Positions 26,623 through 34,500 of a stretch of DNA of 64,000 nt are shown here, piece by piece. The translations under genes were made by a program, and so were the position numbers. Origin of the DNA: Falsiruegeria litorea R37 (GTDB lineage Bacteria; Pseudomonadota; Alphaproteobacteria; Rhodobacterales; Rhodobacteraceae); contig NZ_FWFO01000001.1 of the NCBI RefSeq assembly GCF_900172225.1, forward strand, positions 62,001-126,000, written 5' to 3'. The notes under the pieces are model-generated. The model saw nothing but the letters and a program-made list of their open reading frames with translations. It made no database searches and was not told where the DNA came from. Numbering within the stretch: the stretch's first letter is position 1; the number at the start of each line of letters is the position of its first letter.

Positions 26623-28118
26623 GTTCGCTTGAGATTGGGATTGCATCCTTTCCTGCCCTGATGGTGCTGATTTTCCTGCGGGTGCCAATTGGGTTGGCGA
26701 TGTTTCTGGTCGGGTTGGTGGGCCTGATCTGGGTCACCGACGGCACGCAGGTGGCGTTTGCGCGCCTGAAGAACGAGACCTACACGACCTTTTCCAGCTA
26801 TTCGCTGACCATCGTGCCGATGTTCCTGCTGATGGGGCATTTCGCGACCCTGGGCGGCATGTCGAATGCGCTGTTCAAGGCCGCCGAGGGCTGGCTGGGT
26901 CACCGCAAGGGCGGTGTTGCGATGGCGTCTATCGGGGCCTGTGCAGGGTTCGGCGCGATTTGTGGCTCATCATTGGCGACGGCGGCAACGATGGGGCGCG
27001 TGGCCCTGCCCGAGCTGAAGCAATATGGCTATGCCGGTGGGTTCTCGACCGCGACCCTGGCGGCGGGGGGCACGCTTGGTATCCTGATCCCGCCATCGGT
27101 TGTTTTGGTGATCTATGCGATCCTGACCGAGCAGAACATTGCCAAACTGTTTCTTGCGGCATTCATCCCCGGCATCATGGCGGCGTTGGGTTATGTCATC
27201 GCGATCTCTGTCTATGTGCGGCTTTATCCCGAAAGTGCCGGCACCCGGCCTGCGGTGCCCTACTCCGAGCGGTTTGCGGCCCTTGTTCAAGTCTGGCCCG
27301 TGCTGCTGGTCTTTGGCCTTGTGGTGGGCGGTATCTATCTGGGGTGGTTCACCCCAACCGAGGGCGCGGCTGTGGGTGCGTTTGGCACGGCTGTGATTGC
27401 GTTCTTCAATGGTGGACTGACGCGCAGTTCGCTGGTCGAGAGTTTCACCGTCACCGCGCGCTCGACCGCGATGATCTTTTTCATCGTGCTGGGGGCCGGG
27501 TTCTACAATGGCTTTTTGGCGCTGACTCAGGTGCCACAAGAGCTGTCGAATTATGTGGTCAGCCAGGGCTTCAGCCCGTGGATGGTTCTGGCACTGATCC
27601 TGTGTTTCTATCTGGTCTTTGGCTGTCTGATGGACAGCCTTTCGATGATCCTGCTGACCATCCCGATCTTTTTCCCGGTGATCTCGGCGATGGACTTCGA
27701 TCTGGTCAATCTCGCCGCTTTGCAGGCCGATGCCGCGCGCGAGGTGCTGGCGGCAGGTGTGCCCGAGGGGATGGGCGCGGAAACGCTCGCCTCGATCAAA
27801 GACGCGATTGCCAACGGCACCGAGCTGACCCGCGCCGAGATGAAGGAGCTGGGCATTCGGGTGACCAAGGGCATGGCCAACCGGATGGAGGCCGAGCATG
27901 TGGCGATCTGGTTCGGCATTCTGGTGCTGATTGTCGTCGAGGTCGGGTTGATCACGCCGCCGGTGGGGATGAACCTGTTCATCATCAACGCGATGGATCG
28001 CAAGACACCGATGGTCGAGACTTATAAGGCGGTGATGTTCTTTGTCGGCTCAGACATTATCCGGGTAATCATTCTGGTCGCGTTCCCGTCGATCACCCTG
28101 TTCTTGCTGGCGCTATGA
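26619..28118 (+). CDS. TRAP transporter large membrane subunit (DctM family)
   Basis: A 499-residue permease with about 12 hydrophobic segments that carries solute with sodium. DctM hallmarks include the early P-I-G-L-A-M-F-L and a P-P-S-V-V-L-V-I-Y loop; the C-terminal L-I-T-P-P-V-G-M-N-L-F motif is strong. The start is TTG, overlapping the dctQ stop by four bases. An insertion of about 60 residues near 360-420, rich in A and E and hydrophilic, lengthens the protein beyond the usual 430 residues; such loops occur in some aromatic-acid TRAP transporters. Confidence 0.9.
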   Translation: MSSLEIGIASFPALMVLIFLRVPIGLAMFLVGLVGLIWVTDGTQVAFARLKNETYTTFSSYSLTIVPMFLLMGHFATLGGMSNALFKAAEGWLGHRKGGVAMASIGACAGFGAICGSSLATAATMGRVALPELKQYGYAGGFSTATLAAGGTLGILIPPSVVLVIYAILTEQNIAKLFLAAFIPGIMAALGYVIAISVYVRLYPESAGTRPAVPYSERFAALVQVWPVLLVFGLVVGGIYLGWFTPTEGAAVGAFGTAVIAFFNGGLTRSSLVESFTVTARSTAMIFFIVLGAGFYNGFLALTQVPQELSNYVVSQGFSPWMVLALILCFYLVFGCLMDSLSMILLTIPIFFPVISAMDFDLVNLAALQADAAREVLAAGVPEGMGAETLASIKDAIANGTELTRAEMKELGIRVTKGMANRMEAEHVAIWFGILVLIVVEVGLITPPVGMNLFIINAMDRKTPMVETYKAVMFFVGSDIIRVIILVAFPSITLFLLAL

Positions 28119-28145
28119 GGCGCCGCCTTGGTTCGCAAGACAAGG

Positions 28146-28991
28146 TCAGTTGAAGGTCACGTGAACTGAGGGGTTGCCCGGCAATCCGTCATAGGTGGCG
28201 CGCGCACCGCCCTTGCCTTTTGCAGGGGGGAACAGGGGGCCGAACGACCCGACCGAGATCATGTCACCGGGTGCAAACGTGATCCCCTTGGACATGAGCC
28301 ACAGGGCGGAATTGGCCGGGTGACCCAGAACGGCCTGACCGGGAACTTGGGACAGGATTTCCCCGTCCGCGGCAGCGAGAGTCACTTGCATCTGAGCCAG
28401 CCTGTCCGTCATCGCATCCGCGTCTTCTACCGGGATGGGGTTGCCCAAAACGCCCAGTTTGGGTGCGACACCAATGGCAGTCAGGGTTACGCCAGTGATT
28501 GGTTCGCCTTTTGCCAGGGTCAGGTCTGGCAGCTCGATAAAGGGGCGGATGGCTGAGACATGCGCCAAAACCTCGGCTGGTGTCGTTGCCTGGTTGATGG
28601 CGGCATCGGCGACCACCAGAATCAGATCCGCTTCGAACACTGGGCGCGCGCCCCAGGTTGCGGGCACTTCGGCCCCGTCCGGCAGCATCATGTTCTGGTA
28701 GAGCACGCCCTGAACCGGTTCACTTACCCCGAACCTGTCTTGCGCTGGCTTGCTGGTCAGACCGGCTTTGTAGCCGATGACCGGCCCCATATGAGCCGTC
28801 ATCGCGTGAACGAGTTTGGCCTGGGTACACAGCGCATCCGCCATCGTGCCATCCTTGGACAAGGCTGCCGTCGGAGTGTTGGAGATGTAATCCGCGACAA
28901 AACCCGCGATCTGATCATCGCTGGCGCATTCGGCCCAAGCCGCGCCTGTGTTCAGGGACAGAGCAATCAAGAGGGGCAAGCCAGGTTTCAC
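28146..28991 (-). CDS. secreted 2-keto-4-pentenoate hydratase-like protein
   Basis: A 281-residue protein with the fold of MhpD/HpcG hydratases and decarboxylases: I-G-Y-K-A-G-L-T-S near residue 73 and F-E-A-D-L near residue 119. It has a clear N-terminal signal peptide (about residues 1-20, ending A-W-A-E-C), whereas canonical family members are cytoplasmic. A periplasmic role is therefore inferred. It lies 19 bp downstream of pbpC on the same strand and looks like the last gene of the alpha-2-macroglobulin/pbpC operon. It also converges with the TRAP operon; the function is open. Confidence 0.75.
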   Translation of the reverse strand: MKPGLPLLIALSLNTGAAWAECASDDQIAGFVADYISNTPTAALSKDGTMADALCTQAKLVHAMTAHMGPVIGYKAGLTSKPAQDRFGVSEPVQGVLYQNMMLPDGAEVPATWGARPVFEADLILVVADAAINQATTPAEVLAHVSAIRPFIELPDLTLAKGEPITGVTLTAIGVAPKLGVLGNPIPVEDADAMTDRLAQMQVTLAAADGEILSQVPGQAVLGHPANSALWLMSKGITFAPGDMISVGSFGPLFPPAKGKGGARATYDGLPGNPSVHVTFN

Positions 28992-29010
28992 GTCACAGTC
29001 TCCTTCTGGG

Positions 29011-31044
29011 TCAATCTATTCGAATGTCCGCCCGGTCAGACAGGCCGGCGCTGTCAATCACCACCAGCTGCGAAAACCCTTGTCCCGGATTGGTGATTTC
29101 GAACTCGCGTCTCTGCATGCCATGGATCATGGGGACACCATTGGCCAACACGACAAAGGGGGCCTGACCGCCGCGCAGCTTGATGGTCAGCGCCTCGCCT
29201 TGCGTGTCCAGACGCGCACCGTGGGGCGGGAAGATCAGGCTTGGCCTGTTGCCGCTGGTGGTGTTGGAGCGCGCCTCGAACCTTTGTAGTGGTTGCGGCA
29301 GCTTGGCTGCGCCCAAAATCAGCGTGGCGGCGGGGGGCGGGGGCATTGGATCAAAAGCTGATTTCAAGCGACCGAATGCCTGAAACAGAACCGGTGCTGC
29401 CAGATCGCCGCCAAAGACGCCGGGAACAGGGGTGCCATCCGCGCGCCCCATCCAGACGCCAATCACATGGCGCCCATCATAACCGATCGCCCAGGCGTCT
29501 CGGTGGCCGTAGGATGTACCGGTTTTGTAGGCCAGCACGCCAGCCGGCGCCCCGCGCGGGGGCGCCAGGCCGGCCAGAATATCGCTGACGTGCCAGGCAG
29601 CAACGGGTGACAGAACCCGACCTGTTTCGGTCGGAGTAATCAGCAAATCGTCGCGCAGGTCGACGCCTTGTCCGCCGCGTGCCAGGCTGGCGTAAAGCTG
29701 CACCAGATCCTGCAGGCTCATCCCGATGCCGCCCAAAGAGATGGCCAGCCCCGGTTTGCCTGTTGGCAGTTTCGGACGGGTGCCCACCCGGTGCAACGCA
29801 GACATCAGGCGCGACGGACCAAGGGCGTTTGTCAGCTTGACCACAGGTATATTGAGCGACATCTGCAAAGCGTCCCGAACCCGCACATCACCGCGAAACT
29901 GTCCGTCAAAGTTGCGCGGCGCATAGCGACCGAACTGCACTGGCCCGTCGTGAATGAGGGTTTCGGGGTGGGCGAGCCCCTGATCAAAGGCCAGCCCATA
30001 CACCAGCGGTTTGAGCGTGGATCCGGGCGAGCGGATCGCTTGAGTCATGTCAATGAACCCCTGCCGGTCGGCTGCGTATTCGGGGGAGCCGACCGAGGCG
30101 ATGATCTCTCCGGTCTTGGCGTCCGCCACGACCAGTGCAGCCGACATGGCGCGCCCGGCCTCGCGCGCGGCTTGTGCGATCAAGAGTTCCAACCGGGCCT
30201 GAGCGTCGGCCTCGAGGGTCAGGTCATGTAGCAAACGGTCCGGGTATTGGGCGCGTTTGCGATCTGCCAGATGCGGCGCCAGCGCGGGAAACGGCCGCAG
30301 TGTGGCGGGCACCCGTTCCGTCAGCGCGGCTTGCGCCTCTGCTTGAGGCAGGATGCCTTGAGCCTCCATACGCGCCAAAACGCGGTTTCTGGCGGCCCGT
30401 GCGGCGTCTGCGCGGCGGTCCGGACGCCGGGTTTCGGGGGATTGCGGCAAGGCCACCAACAGCGCGGCCTGCGCGGCGGTCAGGCGGCGTGGCTCTTTTC
30501 CGAACCATGCAAGCGATGCCGCTCGGACGCCTTCGAGGTTGCCGCCAAAGGGCGCATGAGTCAGGTACAGCTCCAGGATCTGCTCTTTGCTCAGCCGCCG
30601 TTCCAGGGCCAGCGCCACACGCATCTGGCGCAGTTTGCCGGACCAGCGCCCCGTGGTCCCGTCTTCGAGCAGGCGTGCCACCTGCATTGTGAGCGTCGAT
30701 CCCCCAGACACTGGGCGACCGTTCCAGATCGCTTGCCCGACTGCCCGCATGATGGCCAGAGCATCGACGCCCGCATGGGTGTCGAACCGTTTGTCTTCGT
30801 ACCGTTTCAACAGGGTGAGGTAGGTGGCGTCCACAGGCCCCGGTGTCAGCCGCCAGATGCCATCACCGACCTGATAGGCGCGCAACAGACGCCCGTTCCG
30901 ATCCCGCACTTCGACCGACGTGTCCGACAGGAAGGCTGGCAAGTCCGTGCGGTCGATCCAGGTATCAAAACCGTCCCGCGCCAAAGCGCTCAGAAACAGC
31001 CCAAACGCCAGAGTAAAGCAGATGATCGCACCCCTAAGCCTCAT
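29011..31044 (-). CDS. pbpC: penicillin-binding protein 1C
   Basis: Bifunctional peptidoglycan glycosyltransferase/transpeptidase, 677 residues, anchored by one N-terminal membrane helix (about residues 5-21). The GT51 catalytic glutamate is E83 in R-Y-E-D-K-R-F, with G-G-S-T-L-T-M-Q following. Transpeptidase motifs are S342-T-L-K345 (in S-P-G-S-T-L-K-P), S-L-N near 396 and K-T-G-T-S near 505. The C-terminus is a BiPBP_C beta domain. The start at 31044 puts the membrane helix at the N-terminus; the longer frame overlaps the upstream gene. It pairs with the alpha-2-macroglobulin gene upstream, as in enterobacteria. Confidence 0.93.
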   Translation of the reverse strand: MRLRGAIICFTLAFGLFLSALARDGFDTWIDRTDLPAFLSDTSVEVRDRNGRLLRAYQVGDGIWRLTPGPVDATYLTLLKRYEDKRFDTHAGVDALAIMRAVGQAIWNGRPVSGGSTLTMQVARLLEDGTTGRWSGKLRQMRVALALERRLSKEQILELYLTHAPFGGNLEGVRAASLAWFGKEPRRLTAAQAALLVALPQSPETRRPDRRADAARAARNRVLARMEAQGILPQAEAQAALTERVPATLRPFPALAPHLADRKRAQYPDRLLHDLTLEADAQARLELLIAQAAREAGRAMSAALVVADAKTGEIIASVGSPEYAADRQGFIDMTQAIRSPGSTLKPLVYGLAFDQGLAHPETLIHDGPVQFGRYAPRNFDGQFRGDVRVRDALQMSLNIPVVKLTNALGPSRLMSALHRVGTRPKLPTGKPGLAISLGGIGMSLQDLVQLYASLARGGQGVDLRDDLLITPTETGRVLSPVAAWHVSDILAGLAPPRGAPAGVLAYKTGTSYGHRDAWAIGYDGRHVIGVWMGRADGTPVPGVFGGDLAAPVLFQAFGRLKSAFDPMPPPPAATLILGAAKLPQPLQRFEARSNTTSGNRPSLIFPPHGARLDTQGEALTIKLRGGQAPFVVLANGVPMIHGMQRREFEITNPGQGFSQLVVIDSAGLSDRADIRID

Positions 31045-31594
31045 CAACCCACCCGTGCCAGCCGTCCGGATAGCCGGTGACAAAGCCACTCGCATCCACG
31101 TCCAGAAGGGCCGAAAAGCTTGGCGAGTTGTATTGCACTTGCCCGCCGGGTGCACGTTCATAGATCTGGTCCAGCCGCGCGACCTCATCCAGATCCGGCT
31201 TGAGCCAGGCGGCCTGCACCGTTACCTGTTCGCCCGGAACCCCGCCAAGGCGACGGATCGGCAACAGGTTGGTTGCGGGGGTGAAGCTCAGATCCAGATC
31301 GGTGCACTCACCGGTGCCCGGTTGCAGCACGTCGTTGAGCAGCCAGCCCTCGGCTGAGCGCACCAGACGCAGGTTGATCTGGCGTCCCTCAACCTCTCCG
31401 GCGACATCAGCAGACAGGCTCTGCCAGTCGGGACCGCAGCGCACATCATAGCTCAGGCGCGAGCCAACTCCGTCGACCCGCCACACCGCGTAGCCCATCA
31501 AAATCCACCCCTGATCCACGCCCGACAGGGTGCAACGGTCGGTGCCTTCGCCAACCGTGCGCTGCCAATGTGCCGTGGCCAGGGGTTGGGTCAT
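31034..31594 (-). CDS. putative glycolipid-binding domain protein (DUF1089-like)
   Basis: A 186-residue protein without a signal peptide or membrane segment. The G-R-Q-I-N-L-R-L-V-R-S and Q-V-Q-Y-N-S-P-S-F-S-A-L-L-D-V-D segments resemble the putative glycolipid-binding family (formerly DUF1089), whose fold has been linked to lipid or glycolipid binding without proven function. It overlaps the alpha-2-macroglobulin gene by 4 bp and pbpC by 11 bp, so it is locked between the two in one transcript. A role in envelope maintenance is inferred from that position. Confidence 0.7.
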   Translation of the reverse strand: MTQPLATAHWQRTVGEGTDRCTLSGVDQGWILMGYAVWRVDGVGSRLSYDVRCGPDWQSLSADVAGEVEGRQINLRLVRSAEGWLLNDVLQPGTGECTDLDLSFTPATNLLPIRRLGGVPGEQVTVQAAWLKPDLDEVARLDQIYERAPGGQVQYNSPSFSALLDVDASGFVTGYPDGWHGWVDEA

Positions 31595-34500
31595 GGCGTG
31601 ACCTCAACCCGCCCCGTCTGTGTCCGGGCCCGGTAGCGGGGGCGGTACATGTCTTCGACCACCGCCGCTGGCTGATGGAACTCGCCGGGTGTCACGGCGC
31701 GCGCCACATAGGCCACCGTCACCTGCTCGCTGTTGTCCATGTCGACAGCCGCCAGGAACCGGTCCGAGCGGAATTCGGCATGTGTCGCTTCGGACAGGTC
31801 CAGCCAATCAAGCGAGCGTACATCGCCTGATTGCAGCAGGCTGGGATTGTCGATCTCGATCCCGGCGGGCAGGGGATCGTCAATCATCAGCCGCGCGCCC
31901 GAGGGTTCGAACGGATCAACTGTCAGAACCGTGACAAAACGTTCGCCCACGGCAAAACTGCGACGCTCCAGCGGTGCGCCCTCCATCGAGTAATACTGCC
32001 GCGTGATGCCATAGCCCGTGCCACCCGCAGGAGGTGCAATTTCAGGTACACCAAGGGTGGTTAGTGTCACCTCGGTCGTTTGGCCATCGGCGGCGGTGAT
32101 GTTGTAGCTGTCACTGCCCGCGCCTTGCAGCACTTGCACAAACGGCCCCGATACCGGCGCGCCGTTGACCATCAGTCCGGCGTGTTCGGGCGATTTGATC
32201 AGCGCCTGCGCGGCCAGCAGGGTCCACGCGGCCTCTTGCGTGGACAGGCGGTCACTGGTCTGGCTGACCTGGCTGATCAAAGCGGCATTCTGTGCCGTCA
32301 CGCTGCCTGCCTCGGCTGCAAGCGCCAGCAGGCCTGCCGCATCGCGTTGCGTGGTGCCGTAGTCCGCGCGCCAATAGGCGTTGTCCCCGAACCCGTGCTC
32401 TTCGAACAGGCCAGCAGAGCGCGCGAACAAGGCATCGGCCCGCGTCTGATCACCGTACATCGCCAAAGCCGCCCCAAGCTGCGCGACTGCCAACGGGGTG
32501 GCAAAAGCCTCGGCCTTTACATCCGCATAATAGCGCAGATCGCCCATCGACGCCGCCCCCTCGCGCGCCAACACCATCAGGGCATAGGCCACATCCTCGC
32601 CCCCGAAATCGAAATCGGGGGCATAGTTGATGCGGTTGCGCAGGTTGTCCATCGCTTGCGCAAAGGCGCGGTCGGGGATCACAAACCCCTCGGCCCGCGC
32701 GCGGCTCAGGAAATCCGAGACATAGGCGTCGAGCCAGAAATCTCCGCTTTCGGCACGCCACAGGCCAAAGGCCCCGTTCGACGCCTGCCGTGTCAGCACG
32801 CGCGAAATCGCCGCGTCGATCTGGGCCGAAATCTTCGCTCCACTGCCGAGGCCCGTGGCCTGTGCCACCGACGACATGTACAGCAAAGGCATGGTCTGCG
32901 ACGTGATCTGTTCGGTACAGCCATAGGGGTAGCGGTCCAGCGTGCTCAACAGCCCCGGTGCATCGAAGTTGGCCAAGGGGCCAGCCGACAGGATGGCGCG
33001 CGCCGATCCTTGGCGCAGACCGGCAAAGACATCGTCAGAGAACAAGAAACTGTCGCCACCGGCCAGCGAAAACCGGCGGGTCTGTGCCACCACAGGATCA
33101 TTGGCGCGCACCGGCATCCGCAGGGATTGCGTCAGCGTCACGCCATCGGGGGTGGTCAGGGCAAGTTCGATGGTTGGATCGCCCACGCCACCGGCACGGA
33201 TCGGGATGGCAAAGGATGCCTTCTCGCCGCTTTCCAGTGCAAAAGCAGCGGGAACGTCACCCATCTGCACGCCGTTCGAAGCGGTGATACGCAGCTGCAT
33301 CTCTCCGGTTGCGCCATCGGCATGCACGGCCTCGAGCAGCATGCGGCTGCTGTCCCCTGGCGCCAGGAAGCGCGGCAGACTGGCCGTCAGGACCACCGGG
33401 TCGCGCACCAGCATGTCATGCTCGGCCTGGCCCACCGCTCGATCAGACCAAGCCACAGCCATCAGGCGAACCGTGCCGTTGAAGGCAGGCAGCGGTACTT
33501 CGACCTCGGCTTTGCCATCAGACCCGAGTTTCACCGTACCGCTGAACACGGCCATCAGGTCCTGCGTGGGTGGCGGCGATTGCATCCGCATGCCGTTGTC
33601 CGCGTCCCCGCCCGAACGCACCTGGCCCATAGCCCCGTTCATGCCGTCGATCAGACGGCCGTAGACGTCACGCAATTCCACACCCAAACGCCGCTGGCCA
33701 AAGTAGTGGCCTTGGGGATCGGGGCTTTCAAACCCGGTCAGGTTCAGGATACCCACGTCAATCGCGGCGAGCGTCAGATAGACGTCGTCCCCTTCAGTCG
33801 CACCTGCGACCGTGACACCAACCTTTTGCGTCTGACGGGGCCGTACAACTTCGGGCGTGTCGATAGAGACCGCCAGCTTGCGGCCCTCAGGTTCGACCAT
33901 TGCATGCACCAACCCAAGCGCACGGGCTGGGTTCTGGCCTGCGTTCACGTCCATCGGGCGGATTACGGTGGCAGTGACATAGGCGCCGCTGCCCCACTCC
34001 TCGGTCACGGTCAGGGGGATGCGCGTGTCGCCTGCGGAGACCTCGACCAACTCGCGGTGGATCACCTCGTTCGACATCACCTGGATCAAGGCAGTCCCGC
34101 CCATGCGGGGCACGATCCGCAGTTGCGCGGTGTCGCCGATGGCGTAGCTGTCCTTGTCCAGCGACAGTTCCAACCGGTCGGGTGTGACCGAGGAATCCCC
34201 ACCCTGATACCATCCAGCATAGAAATCGAATGCAGCTGCGGTGTAGGTGCCATCAAGACGTTCAACGACCAGCTCGTACTCGCCCCAATCCACGGGCTGC
34301 GACACCGTCAGAGGGTCGCTGCCCAAATCAGCCTCACCCGTCGCAATGCGGGTGCGGCGGGTGGTCGGCTCCCAGTTCCAGTTGCCGTACAGCTGATACC
34401 ACTGGTAGCGTGTCTCGACCCGGTTCAAGGTCCAGCGCACGCGCATCGGTTGTGGTGTCAGATCCGGTGTCAGACCGACGATCTGAAACGCGGCTTCGGA

